A stretch of DNA of 64,000 bases from Streptomyces sp. NBC_00224 (GTDB lineage: Bacteria; Actinomycetota; Actinomycetes; Streptomycetales; Streptomycetaceae), in the NCBI RefSeq assembly GCF_041435195.1, contig NZ_CP108106.1:248001-312000 (forward strand), in the 5' to 3' direction. The notes beneath the pieces were generated by a model. That model was given only the letters and a program-made list of their open reading frames with translations, did not search any database and had not been told where the DNA came from. The position numbers and the translations under genes are program-made. Positions 28,606 to 37,777 of this stretch are shown here, one piece after another; within the stretch, counting starts at the first letter, position 1, and every line of letters begins with the position of its first letter.

Positions 28606-29138
28606 GTGCGCCACGAGGCGCTCTGTTGTATCCCCGGATTATCCGGGAGGAACTCGGAAGGAGGTTCCTGGGCCTATGACTTACCTGGAGCCGAAAGGCG
28701 AAGGGGACAAGAGCATGTCAGGAAACCAGTGACCGGGCCCAGTTGTCAGGGACGGTGCGCTGGGTGGCCCGCGCGATATGGCGAAGACTGAATTGTTTGA
28801 AGCCCAATCTCCAGCAGATGCAAGTTCCCATCCGTCGGAAAGACAGCCGAAACCGACGCCGCGATCTGCCCTTGCTTCTTTTGACTTGGCAGGGGCAACT
28901 TCCGGTTCACGGAGCGATGCCCAACGAGGGTATTCAAGGAGATGAGTGGGACGCCTACGTCGCGCTATGACGTACAGCAGAGACGAACGTGGGATCGCCT
29001 ACGGGACGCGAGTCCTATGGCGACGGAGGCCCCGTAGTAGTCGCCGGAGCAACGCCCGGCCAGGGAGGGCGGGAAAGCCGTCCGCAGGGCGAAGGGGGCC
29101 AGGTGGTTCGGACACCCGAGACTCGGGAGGTATGCGAA

Positions 29139-30920
29139 ATGCAGAGCGCCGCAACGGTGCTGGGTGTCCTGCGTGAACGCGGCAGGCGTGGCCTGCCGTG
29201 CAGTGAACTGTATCGACAGCTGTTCAACCCGCAGTTGTATCTGTTGGCCTACGGGCGCATCTACGCCAACCATGGCGCGATGACGCCCGGGGTCACGCCG
29301 GAAACCGTGGACGGCATGTCCCAGCGGAAGATCAGCCGGATTATTGAGGCGATGCGTCACGAGCGTTACCGCTTCCGTCCGGTCCGGCGCGTCCATATCC
29401 CGAAGAAGCATGGGAAGACGCGTCCGTTGGGGCTACCGACCTGGTCGGACAAACTCGTGGGCGAAGTGGTTCGCCTCCTGATGGAGGCGTATTACGAGCC
29501 GACGTTCTCCGATCGCTGTCACGGATTTCGCCCTCGTCGTGGATGCCACACCGCTTTGCGGGAAGTGGGACACACCTGGACCGGGACGGCCTGGTTCATC
29601 GAGGGCGACATCGCTGACTGTTTCGGCAGTTTGGACCACCAGGTTCTCCTGGCGATCCTTGGCGAAAAGATCCATGACCAGCGGTTTCTGCGGCTGGTGC
29701 GGAACATGCTGACAGCCGGATATCTGGAGGACTGGAAGTGGGGAGCCACGCTCTCCGGAGCACCGCAAGGCGGAGTGGCCTCCCCGATCCTGTCCAACAT
29801 CTACCTGCACAAGTTGGACGAGTTCGTAGAGACAGTACTGATTCCGGAGTACACCCGAGGGGAACGTCGGGCCCGAAACCCGGCGTATTTGGAGTTGCAG
29901 AGTCTGCTGCGGACAGTCCGTCAGCACGGCGACCGGCCTTTGGCTCGTGTCGTGCGCCGGCGGATGACCAGTCTGCCGAGCGCGGACCCGAATGATCCGC
30001 ACTACCGGAGGCTGCGTTACGTCCGCTACGCAGACGATCATCTCCTCGGTTTCACCGGACCACGAGCCGAGGCCGAGCAGATCAAACAACGCCTGGAGGC
30101 GTTCCTGCGCGAGGAACTCAAGCTGGAGCTCTCCCAGGAGAAAACTTTGATCACTCATGCCCGTACCCGGGCAGCGAAGTTCCTCGGCTATGAGATCGCG
30201 ATCCAGCACAACGACACGAAGAAGACCGGCCGTTACCGGCGCGTCAACGGCCAGGTCGCCCTACGTGTTCCCCGGGACGTGATCAAAGCCAAATGTGCCC
30301 CCTACCTCGCCCGCGGTGATCCCGCGAAGCGAAAGGAACTCGTCAACAGCAGCGACCATGCGATCGTTGCCACGTTCGGGTCCGTCTATCGGGGCATCGT
30401 CCAGTACTACCTGCTCGCCGGGGATGTCTCCAGGCTGCACCGGTTGCGATGGGTCATGGAGACTTCCATGCTCAAGACCCTTGCGGCCAAGCACCGTTCG
30501 AGCGTGCCGAAGATGGCCGCAAAGCATAAGGCCAGAATCGACACCGAGAAGGGCCCACGAGTCTGTTTCGAGGCCCGCATCGAGCGGAAGAACAGGAAGC
30601 CGCTGGTGGCACGGTTCGGAGGAATTCCCCTCTATCGGCAGCGGTCGGCGAAAGTAGTCGACCGACGGCCGGTCTGGGTTGACTATCCGCACAAAGAGCT
30701 GGTCACACGGCTCTTGGCGGACACCTGTGAGATCTGCGGGAGCAACGGTGATGTCCAGGTGCATCACATTCGTGCTCTTGCTGATCTCGCCCATGCCGGA
30801 TGGCCGCCGTCCGATTGGGCGCGCGTCATGCTCGACCGGCGCCGCAAGACAGTTGTGGCCTGCGACGCTTGCCACGACCGAATCCATGAGGCGCAAGCGG
30901 CCAGATCATTCACGTTGTGA
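29139..30920 (+). CDS. ltrA: Group II intron reverse transcriptase/maturase with HNH endonuclease domain
   Basis: 593 residues from the ATG at 29139 (GGGAGG eight bases upstream). RT domain with IPKKHGKTRPLGLPTWSDKL, GFRPRRGCHTAL, GAPQGGVASPILSNIYLHKL and the catalytic YADD. A maturase (domain X) region follows. The C-terminus is a zinc-binding HNH nuclease: CEICGSNGDVQVHHIRALAD and CDACHDRIHE. It promotes intron splicing and mobility. All signatures are intact. Not to be confused with diversity-generating RTs: the DIV position, DV hairpin and HNH domain argue for a group II intron. Confidence 0.93.
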   Translation: MQSAATVLGVLRERGRRGLPCSELYRQLFNPQLYLLAYGRIYANHGAMTPGVTPETVDGMSQRKISRIIEAMRHERYRFRPVRRVHIPKKHGKTRPLGLPTWSDKLVGEVVRLLMEAYYEPTFSDRCHGFRPRRGCHTALREVGHTWTGTAWFIEGDIADCFGSLDHQVLLAILGEKIHDQRFLRLVRNMLTAGYLEDWKWGATLSGAPQGGVASPILSNIYLHKLDEFVETVLIPEYTRGERRARNPAYLELQSLLRTVRQHGDRPLARVVRRRMTSLPSADPNDPHYRRLRYVRYADDHLLGFTGPRAEAEQIKQRLEAFLREELKLELSQEKTLITHARTRAAKFLGYEIAIQHNDTKKTGRYRRVNGQVALRVPRDVIKAKCAPYLARGDPAKRKELVNSSDHAIVATFGSVYRGIVQYYLLAGDVSRLHRLRWVMETSMLKTLAAKHRSSVPKMAAKHKARIDTEKGPRVCFEARIERKNRKPLVARFGGIPLYRQRSAKVVDRRPVWVDYPHKELVTRLLADTCEICGSNGDVQVHHIRALADLAHAGWPPSDWARVMLDRRRKTVVACDACHDRIHEAQAARSFTL

Positions 30921-30928
30921 TCACTGGA

Positions 30929-30963
30929 GAGCCGGATGATCGGGAAACCGTCAAGTCCGGTTC
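30929..30963 (+). ncRNA. Group II intron domain V hairpin
   Basis: A 35-base stem-loop, arm GAGCCGGA paired with TCCGGTTC, with the GAAA-type loop region, nine bases past the RT stop. It is the catalytic core helix. Confidence 0.85.
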
Positions 30964-31024
30964 GGCGGGAGGCCGCGAGGAAAAGGACCTGACCACAGGC
31001 ACCTCGCCACGCGGCCGACCCAAC

Positions 31025-31184
31025 CTCCTGGCTGATCCGGGCCCGGCGCCTGGCCCGGGGCTACGAGACCCACATCGACAGTGCCGAGGCGATGGCCTGG
31101 TGGGCCGCGAGCATCCTGGCCACCCGCCGCCTGGCCCGCTCCGGCCGACCCGCGCCCCGCCGGGTCAAGCAGTCCGCGGCCTGA
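31025..31184 (+). CDS. IS5-like transposase, 3' exon
   Basis: Continues the transposase after the intron: SWLIRARRLARGYETHIDSA, then EAMAWWAASILATRRLARSG and RRVKQSAA to a TGA at 31182-31184. The same tail (RVKQSAA) occurs at the second copy near 34600. Confidence 0.85.
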
Positions 31185-31655
31185 ACAGCCCCGGCCGCCC
31201 CTCGGTCAACCAGCCCCACTCGACCAGCCGCTTCGCCCGAAACCGCGCTGCCTGCTCCCGCGCGTCACTGGCCGACCAGCCCAGATGCTCGCGCATCGCC
31301 CGTGCCCGCACTCTGTTCCCGCCACCGGTGGCATCCTCCTGGACCAGGGCCACGATCCGCGCGCACTCGGGCGGCAGCACCTCGATCCCCACCCCCTCGC
31401 GCCATAACGGGACCTTCACCCGCGGCCCAGCAGCACCCGAGGCCTGCAAATCCACCGACGCACCGACCACGACGGCTTCCCCGGCCGCCTCGGCCAGGGC
31501 CTCGACCGTCTCGTCGCGGGCGGTGACCGCGCGCCGCGCGCCTCATCCGCCTCGGCCACAGCAGCCTGAAGCCGCTCCAGTTCGGCCCGCAACTCCTCCG
31601 CCCGGGCCAGCGCCACCCGCTCGCGCCTCTCCAGCACGCCCCGCACCGACGGCAT
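31165..31655 (-). pseudogene. IS5-like element passenger protein, copy 1 (frameshifted)
   Basis: Starts MPSVRGVLERRERVALARAE with a coiled-coil region, loses one base near 31540 (compare copy 2), and in another frame ends GWLTEGRPGLFRPRTA. Its 3' end overlaps the transposase tail on the other strand, as in copy 2. Broken by the single-base deletion. Confidence 0.78.
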
Positions 31656-31772
31656 CCGCCACCTCCCAGCACGCCCCGCACCGACACGACGCTTCGAGCA
31701 TGCCTACCGACCGACGGCCACACCTCACCTGGGAAAACGTGACCCTACCTTCGGTTTGGGACTCGCTTCTGA

Positions 31773-32155
31773 ACGGCTCTGTCGCACATTCGGTGGTGAC
31801 GTAGAGTCATTGCTGCTCGGGTGTCACGGCGTTGGGGTATTCGCGGACGAGGCCCGGGCCCGGGTTTGCGCCTGCTGGCCGTTCCAGTCCCGCGGCTATG
31901 CGAATCCCGCAGGCCGAGGCTCCGAGTGCACGTACCACCGTTCGGGTGACCAGGACGGCGAGCCGGGCCGGGCGGCCCGCAGGTGCCGCATAGCCGCGCG
32001 GGTCTTGGCTCGCACTGTGGCACCCCTCGTTCCCTGTTGAATCAGCGTGTTGAAGCCGATCCAACAGGGGTGGTTCTGTGCCAGGTTGGCGTACGTACTG
32101 GGCACCCGACACCGGCCGAACGCCGTGGAGGCAGCGGCTTTTGACCTCGGGTAGG
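31773..32155. other. No supported gene
   Basis: Short minus frames (for example 31896-32105, ending SEPRPAGFA) are not recognised. The region may hold another decayed IS end. Confidence 0.4.
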
Positions 32156-33382
32156 TCAGCGGGCGGGCATTTGAAGGTCGTAGTCGCGGAAGTCGACCGC
32201 ATACCAGGCGACCATCTGCGACGCGATCTTGAACATCTGGCTATGGGTCGAGGCGAGGAGCGGGAACTTCTGCTGGACCTCGTAGGCGGGACGGAACAGG
32301 TACGGGGTGAGCGTGGCGACGGCGGTGTCGAGGGGTGGGTTGGCGCGGATGTGCAGCACGTCGGCGACATGCGCGTCCATCATCCGAACCATGGACGCTC
32401 CGACGGCAGAGGCGCCGGGGAAGATCTTCCGGTCCATCCAGTCCAGCATGTTGCTCGCCAGCTTGATCCCCTCGTCGGACGAGGCTCGGTGATGCGCGGC
32501 GGCATCGGCGAGGACCAGGTTGGCTTGCTCCATGGACTGCGGGTTGTACTTGTCGTCGATACCCAGCAGCCGCCCACCGATACGCATCGTGGCCGTCAAC
32601 TCGTCGGCCTGTCGCGCGGTGATCTGAACGTCATACTTGGCCGCCAGCTGGACGTTGTAGGCGCCCACATACATGAGCTCCTCGACCTTCAGGCGCTGGC
32701 TGATCGGCATGCCGTCCCGGGTACGGTCCCAGCCGTGCGCCAGGGCCATGTGACGGGCTGCGGCGTGCACGAGCCGCAGCTTGACCAAGGTGATCAGCGC
32801 ACTGCCCGACGGATCCCAGCTGTTGCCGCCGAGCATGTCCCACATGGTGTTCATCGTGCGGGAGAAGCGTCGGCCGATGTCCATCACGAGGTCGAACTTC
32901 GCGGCCCATACCGATTTGGCCAGCAGCGGGTCGGCCAGCGCGGCGAACAAGCCACCGAACGCCTCGGCCAGCGTGAAGGCTTCCATGTTGGACTGGATGA
33001 GCTTGATTGTGTCGCCGTGCGCCAGCCGGTCGACGGTTGATTTCTCTTCCGCGGTCAGCACGGTGTTGCGTTGCAGGAAGTCGCGCAGCACCGGCGGTGC
33101 CTCGGCGGGCACTGGCTGGTCGTTGCGGGTCCAGGCGTGGAAGACCTGATTGGCCAGCGCCATCTGGCCTGCGCGGACCAACTGCTCGATGACCTCATCG
33201 GCTTCGGGGTCTCCCTCCTTCACCGCCTGATCGCCCGGCAGCACCCAGGCCGGCTCGGGGCCCGCAGCGGCAGCGGGGCTGCGGCTGTCCTCCGCGTGGG
33301 CAGGAGTGGCGCTGGGCAGGCCGGTGGCCACACCGGCGGCCAGGGCGGCAAGAGCGGTCCTTCGGGTTACGGATTGGGTCAT
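32156..33382 (-). CDS. Secreted oxygenase of the MpaB/latex-clearing (DUF2236) family
   Basis: About 408 residues. MTQSVTRRTALAALAAGVAT is a Tat-like signal peptide (cleavage near HAEDS). The body shows RRFSRTMNTMWDMLGGNSWD and LVKLRLVHAAARHMALAHGW, corresponding to the heme-binding blocks of the latex-clearing protein / MpaB group of b-type heme oxygenases, which cleave polyisoprene or oxidise other substrates. ATGs at 33391 and 33382 are both possible. Located between IS elements and the S1-fold gene. Substrate cannot be assigned. Confidence 0.75.
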   Translation of the reverse strand: MTQSVTRRTALAALAAGVATGLPSATPAHAEDSRSPAAAAGPEPAWVLPGDQAVKEGDPEADEVIEQLVRAGQMALANQVFHAWTRNDQPVPAEAPPVLRDFLQRNTVLTAEEKSTVDRLAHGDTIKLIQSNMEAFTLAEAFGGLFAALADPLLAKSVWAAKFDLVMDIGRRFSRTMNTMWDMLGGNSWDPSGSALITLVKLRLVHAAARHMALAHGWDRTRDGMPISQRLKVEELMYVGAYNVQLAAKYDVQITARQADELTATMRIGGRLLGIDDKYNPQSMEQANLVLADAAAHHRASSDEGIKLASNMLDWMDRKIFPGASAVGASMVRMMDAHVADVLHIRANPPLDTAVATLTPYLFRPAYEVQQKFPLLASTHSQMFKIASQMVAWYAVDFRDYDLQMPAR

Positions 33383-33480
33383 GCGCCTCATCGTGCCGGG
33401 TCGCTTCTCGGCGTTTCCAGTGATCATCGCGGAGGTCACTCGGATGGCTGATCCAGCGTCAGATCGAGCGAGCCAGCCGC

Positions 33481-33603
33481 TCACGCCTTCGGCGTCCAGG
33501 GCGGCAGCACACCCGGTGTCGACGCGGTGACGGCCCAGCGGTAGGTGAGCTGGTCGGGCCGGGGTTCGGTCGACAATCCGGTGACAACGAGCTGCCGGTA
33601 CGG
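33481..33603 (-). pseudogene. C-terminal scrap of an unknown protein
   Basis: The frame PYRQLVVTGLSTEPRPDQLT then YRWAVTASTPGVLPPWTPKA ends with a stop at 33481-33483 and looks like a genuine protein end, but nothing upstream continues it. It lies between the oxygenase and S1 genes. Confidence 0.35.
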
Positions 33604-33628
33604 CGCGGAACCTCCGCGAGCACTTCAC

Positions 33629-34393
33629 TCACTGCGATTCGAGCCATGACTTGAAGTAGGACACGCTGCTGAAGAGGGAAAGCGAATCGGTCTCGCCACA
33701 ACCGCTGCCGCCGGAGATGATGCCGACGACCGCGCCGTTGATGGCGGCGGGGCCGCCAGCGTCGCCGTTGCAGATGGCCCGACTGCCGTCGGCGGGGCCT
33801 GCGCAGAACCTGCCCGTGGTGTCGAAGGCCGCGCCGGGCTCGCTGTAGGCGGCGGCGCAGGACTGCCGGCTCAGGACCGGGAGTTTGGCGGTCTGAAGCC
33901 GCGTGGGCAGGCTTGCGCTGTTGCGCTGGGTGCGCCCCCAGCCGGTGACGGTGACATTCGCGCCGGCGGCGGGCTCACTGGTGGCCAGTCGGGCGTACTT
34001 CACGCCGCCGGTCTCAGAAGCCGACTTGGCAAGGGTTACAACCGCGACGTCGTTGGCCAGGGTGCCGTAGTCGTAGGACGGGGGGACGCTGATCTTGGCG
34101 ACCGGGCTCGTCTGGGGCAGCTTGTTACGGTCCAGGCCGCCCCACTGGACCTCCAGTTTGGAGGCGGTGGCGCCGTCCACGCAGTGGGCGGCGGTGATCA
34201 CCTTGTTCGCGCTGAGCAGGAAGCCGCCGCACACGTGGGATTTGCCCTTCCAGCCCTCCATTCGGACGCTGACCTGATAGGAGGCGGTTTGCGCCGCGGC
34301 GGGACTCCCACCGACGATGGCGGTGGCGGGCACCACGTTCAGGGCTGCTGAACCCAACACAGCCACAGCACAGACGGCGACCTTGCGCAACAT
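33629..34393 (-). CDS. Secreted chymotrypsin-fold (S1) protein lacking the catalytic serine
   Basis: 254 residues from the ATG at 34393 (AAGGGA upstream). Signal peptide residues 1-25; the mature N-terminus IVGG follows the signal cleavage site at once, with no propeptide. Catalytic His (TAAHC, His70) and Asp (NDVAVV, Asp115) are present, but the serine block is CNGDAGGP: Ala212 replaces Ser (codon GCT at 33758-33760). The S1-pocket position is also Ala (206), not the trypsin Asp. The fold-defining Cys pairs are kept. It is therefore probably a non-proteolytic homologue (binding or decoy role) unless the change is a recent mutation. Confidence 0.85.
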   Translation of the reverse strand: MLRKVAVCAVAVLGSAALNVVPATAIVGGSPAAAQTASYQVSVRMEGWKGKSHVCGGFLLSANKVITAAHCVDGATASKLEVQWGGLDRNKLPQTSPVAKISVPPSYDYGTLANDVAVVTLAKSASETGGVKYARLATSEPAAGANVTVTGWGRTQRNSASLPTRLQTAKLPVLSRQSCAAAYSEPGAAFDTTGRFCAGPADGSRAICNGDAGGPAAINGAVVGIISGGSGCGETDSLSLFSSVSYFKSWLESQ

Positions 34394-34565
34394 CAAAAGA
34401 TTCCCTTTCAGGCAACACAGCGGTGACGATTCTCAACGCGAACCGACAGCAGCTCTAACGAACCGCGTTGCGTGAGGTTGCGACACGGACAAACTGTCAC
34501 GAACCACCGCGCTTCCCGATTTCGGTGACAATCCACCCAACTTCGCTGTCCCAGGTCAGTTGGCC

Positions 34566-35210
34566 TCGCCTGGCCCGCTCAGGCCAGCCGGCACCGCACC
34601 GCGTCAAGCAGTCCGCGGCCTGAACAGCCCCGGACGCTCCTCGGCCGACCAGCCCCGCGCCACCAGCCGCTTCGCCCGGAACCGGGCCGCCTGCTCCTTC
34701 GCCTCGGTCGCAGGCCAGCCCAGATGCTCACGCATCCGCCGTGCCCGCACCCCCTCCCCGCCAGCCGTGGCCTCGCGCTCGACCAGGGTCACGAACCGCG
34801 CGCAGTCGGGCGGGAGCACATCGATCCCCACCCCTTCACGCCAGAGCGGGACTTCGACTCGCGGTCCGACACCGACCGCAGCCGACACCGCCGCCGGCAC
34901 ATCGGACACCACGGCCTCATCGACCGTCTCGGCCAAGGCCGCGACGGTCTCCTCGCGAGCGATGACCGCGCGCCGCGCGGCCTCATCCGCCTCGACCACA
35001 GCAGCCTGAAGCCGCTCCAACTCGGCGCGCAACTCCTCCACCCGCGCCAGCGCCACCCGCTCGCGCCGCTCCAGTACCCCCAGCACCGACGGCATCCGCC
35101 ACCTCCAAGCACGCCCCACACACGACAGTCCGAGCATGCCTACCGAAAGGCGACTACACACCTCACCTGGGAAAACGTGACCGTACCTTCGGTTTGGGAA
35201 TCGCTTCTCA
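34566..35210 (+). mobile_element. Right-end remnant of a second IS5-like element
   Basis: Holds the last codons of the transposase (RLARSGQPAPHRVKQSAA), the complete passenger gene and the right terminal repeat (35186-35210, ends GAATCGCTTCTCA). The left part of the element is missing; the break is near 34566. It parallels 31130-31772. Confidence 0.8.
34604..35095 (-). CDS. IS5-like element passenger protein, copy 2 (intact)
   Basis: 163 residues: MPSVLGVLERRERVALARVE and a coiled coil to about residue 55, then EVPLWREGVGIDVLPPDCAR and VRARRMREHLGWPATEAKEQ, ending RPGLFRPRTA. GGAGG seven bases before the ATG. The C-terminal half resembles a small winged-helix region. It is convergent with and overlaps the transposase tail, and both copies keep it, so it is part of the element. 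Function unknown; possibly a transposition accessory or regulator. Confidence 0.7.
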   Translation of the reverse strand: MPSVLGVLERRERVALARVEELRAELERLQAAVVEADEAARRAVIAREETVAALAETVDEAVVSDVPAAVSAAVGVGPRVEVPLWREGVGIDVLPPDCARFVTLVEREATAGGEGVRARRMREHLGWPATEAKEQAARFRAKRLVARGWSAEERPGLFRPRTA

Positions 35211-35310
35211 CTGCAGCTGATCGTCAACCCGGCAACGGACCGCCCCTCTCCTTGCTGCACCAGTGGCCGGGCACGGCACTCGGCCACGAGAGTGGGAACA
35301 CACCCACCAG

Positions 35311-35775
35311 CTAGGGCGTGGCGGGCGGTGTCGGGGCGGGGCGGTTCCACTCCTGGGCGATCCAGGCGTCCACGCGCGACCACTGGTCGGTCAGCCAGGA
35401 CTCACGGGCCTGGTCACCGGCTGGTATGGCGTGGTTGGGCACACTCCACCACGTGGCGCGGACCGCCGTGCGCAGGGGGATCGACTGCCACAGTCGGGCC
35501 GGCGAGTCGATGCGGTCGAGCCCGGTGTGCGCGACGAAGGCGACTGCCGCTCCGGCATCCCCCGCCCCGGACAGCGCCGCGAGCGAACCCTCCATCCTGG
35601 GCGGCAGGACGTGCCGCTGGCGGCGGGCGCGAGCCGCGCGCCGGACCTGGCCGGTTCGGTTGAGCCAGCCGATGGCCCGACGCCTGCGACGTTCCGTGAA
35701 GTTGCCGCCCTCGGGGAACATCACCAGCGCCTCCCCCGGGCGTAACGCCGCCGCCAACCTGTTTCCCGCGCGGTG
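35311..35775 (-). pseudogene. 1-acylglycerol-3-phosphate acyltransferase (PlsC-like), C-terminal fragment
   Basis: Reads LRPGEALVMFPEGGNFTERR, including the FPEG substrate motif, then AARARRQRHVLPPRMEGSLA and the tail WSVPNHAIP...RVDAWIAQEW. The N-terminal HX4D catalytic motif and about half of the protein are missing; the break is near 35775. Inactive remnant. Confidence 0.75.
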
Positions 35776-35842
35776 CCGGCGCCCGGACAAGGGGCCCAGA
35801 CGAGGAATCCGGCTGCGGACGGACGCGGAGCGGCCGTCGCGG

Positions 35843-36018
35843 TCAGCGCGAACGCTGCCCGGTGAAGAGGCGGTACAGCAGGAGCACGATCACCGAGCCG
35901 ACGATCGCGGCGATCCACGTTGAGGGGTGGAAGAAGCCGTTGACGGAGTGCACGCCCAGGATCGCCTTGCCGAGCCAGCCGCCGAGCAGACCGCCGACAA
36001 TGCCGATGAGCCCGCCGC
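35843..36018 (-). pseudogene. GlsB/YeaQ/YmgE family membrane protein, C-terminal fragment
   Basis: Reads GLIGIVGGLLGGWLGKAILG and NGFFHPSTWIAAIVGSVIVL, then LLYRLFTGQRSR and a stop. The second and third helices of this small stress-response membrane family are present; the first is lost at a break near 36018. Confidence 0.72.
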
Positions 36019-36757
36019 CTCGAGCTCCAGCAGCCGCGCCACCAGCACCGGCCTGGACACCCCCAACCCCAACGCGGCCTCACCACACCCTCCCGGCTCT
36101 CCCATCCCACACCTCCCGACGCCCGAACTCGACGCCGACCACCGTGCCCCCGACCTGCCCCCGAGGGGTCAGAAGTGCCGTTCCCATGACAGCGGAACAG
36201 GAAAGGGTGTACCTCCCTATGACGGCCACCACGGCACCACACACCGTCCCATGTCAGTGACTCCCCACACTCAAAACCCCACCACCAGCGAGCACACGCT
36301 GACCTGACATGCCGTCACTGACACCCACCACTGACGCCAAACCGGCACGTCGCAGCTCGGCTGGCGCCAGCGTGGAATCACACCGTGGTCGGCGGCCGAG
36401 CTCAGGCGACTGGCTCGGCACTGGCACATCGATCCGGGCCTGATGTTTCTCCCGGCGGGCCACCAGCCGCAAAGTTCGAGGACCCCAAGCTGCCCGAACC
36501 CCAAGGCTACGGCCCCACCAGACCCTTGTGGGCATCGTCGGCAGGCCGACGTCGCGCGTGCCCTGCGCGACCCCAAGGCCGGCGACCTTCTCCAAGCCCT
36601 GTCGACCGACTGACCCGACTCCGCACCCTCGCGGCGGCCGGGCGTTCGCGGGCACGGTGGGCTCCCGCTGGCCGGGCGCCTCTTGCCCCCAACTCACCGC
36701 ACCGGGTTCAGTTCCCGGCCGGACTGGCACCGGCCCACACGGGCGCTCGCCGACGCG
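36019..36757. other. No supported gene
   Basis: Short frames only. A minus fragment GLGVSRPVLVARLLELEA (about 36020-36090) and a plus fragment WRQRGITPWSAAELRRLARH (about 36360) look like scraps of regulators, without a reading frame of useful length. Confidence 0.4.
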
Positions 36758-37777
36758 TCAGGCACGGTGCCGCAGCGGAAGGGTGGCCCGCACGACCGTG
36801 CCACCGCATGCGGGGGCGGCCACAAGGAACGTTCCGCCGTACGCCTCACACCGCCAGCGCATCCCTTGCATGCCATATCCCCGCGCTTCGGCCCTCGGTG
36901 CGGCGCCGGACAGACCCACGCCGTCGTCGCGGACGGTGATCGACAGCCGGTCGTAGCTGTGGACGAGAGCGATGTCGGCCCGCTCGGCCCGGGCATGCTT
37001 GACCACGTTGGTGAGCGCCTCCTGCACGATGCGGTAGGCCGCGAGACTCGTACCCTCGTCCACGACGGCTTCGTCCTCGCCCTCGATGGCGACGGTCACG
37101 CGCAGACCGTTCTCGTCCGCGACCCGTCCGGCCAGCGCCCGGACGGTCGGCGCGAGCCCGAGCCCGCGCAGAGTCACCGGATGCAGAGTCGCGATGATGC
37201 TCCGCAAGACCGTGGCCTGATCGTCGAGACGGTGCATCGCATCCTGTGCCGCCAGCTTCAGGGCATGCGGATCGGACGAGGCCCGCGCCACATCAAGCTG
37301 ACGGCTCGTCAGGGCTAGCAGTTGCAGGACCTCGTCGTGCAGCTCCCCGGCGATCAGCGCCGCGTAGTGCTCCTGTCGGGCGATCAGGGCCCGTGCCCGG
37401 CTCTGCCCGAGGAGCGCTTTGCCCTCCGGCCAGGCCCGCACCGCGAAGACCGCCGCTGCCAGCAGCAGTGCCGCGCCCACGTAGGCCGCCCGCCCCGCCG
37501 CCGGCCCTTGGGACAGGGCCAGCGTCACAAAGGCACCGGCAATGAGCACGAGGACGGTTCGTACGCGCGACCTGGGGCCGGCCAGGACGGCCAGGACTGC
37601 GGTGGCCATGGCGACGGCCGTCGCCGCCACGGGGCGGACCGGAAGCGGGTCGTGCGAGAGGAGGTCCGCTCCGTACGCCATCGCCCCCACCAGGCTCAGC
37701 GCCAGGCACAGGTTGCGAAGGAGCGCGACCGCCTGCCGCCGGCGCAGCGTGGGCCGACGGAGTTCGGCCCTAGGCAC
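36758..37777 (-). CDS. NarL-type sensor histidine kinase
   Basis: 339 residues with four to five N-terminal hydrophobic segments (to about residue 118), then a HisKA_3 dimerisation domain with the phospho-acceptor block AGELHDEVLQLLAL, and a HATPase domain with YRIVQEALTNVVKHARAE and VRDDGVGLSG plus GYGMQGMRWR. GTG start. It overlaps the response-regulator gene by 8 bases and is thus translationally coupled behind it. The membrane part is a simple sensor; the signal is unknown. Confidence 0.88.
   Translation of the reverse strand: MPRAELRRPTLRRRQAVALLRNLCLALSLVGAMAYGADLLSHDPLPVRPVAATAVAMATAVLAVLAGPRSRVRTVLVLIAGAFVTLALSQGPAAGRAAYVGAALLLAAAVFAVRAWPEGKALLGQSRARALIARQEHYAALIAGELHDEVLQLLALTSRQLDVARASSDPHALKLAAQDAMHRLDDQATVLRSIIATLHPVTLRGLGLAPTVRALAGRVADENGLRVTVAIEGEDEAVVDEGTSLAAYRIVQEALTNVVKHARAERADIALVHSYDRLSITVRDDGVGLSGAAPRAEARGYGMQGMRWRCEAYGGTFLVAAPACGGTVVRATLPLRHRA

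Larger units (their letters stand above)
28606..31024 (+). ncRNA. Group II intron (2419 nt) with intron-encoded reverse transcriptase
   Basis: The 5' end GTGCG matches the group II consensus. The 3' part has a domain V helix (30929-30963, GAGCCGGATGATCGGGAAAC onwards), then a domain VI-like helix, and the end ACCCAAC before the 3' exon. The RT open reading frame sits in the domain IV position. The boundaries are fixed by the restored transposase frame (TT at 28605 joined to C at 31025). Confidence 0.88.
27674..31772 (+). mobile_element. IS5-like element carrying a passenger gene and interrupted by a group II intron
   Basis: Terminal inverted repeats of about 25 bp: left TGAGAAGCGATTCCCAAACC (27674-27698) and right at 31748-31772 (reverse complement, three mismatches). 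Inside are a plus-strand IS5-like transposase, split by a 2419-base group II intron, and a minus-strand passenger gene that overlaps the transposase tail. Without the intron the element would be about 1.68 kb. A second partial copy of the same element lies at 34566-35210. Confidence 0.82.

Noticed and set aside
28989..29138. RT start at 28989
   Set aside because: The first 50 codons are structured intron RNA sequence (domains I-IV); the ATG at 29139 has the ribosome site.
28606..31024. Diversity-generating retroelement or retron RT
   Set aside because: HNH domain, GTGCG 5' end and domain V show a group II intron; no TR/VR repeat pair or msr/msd was seen.
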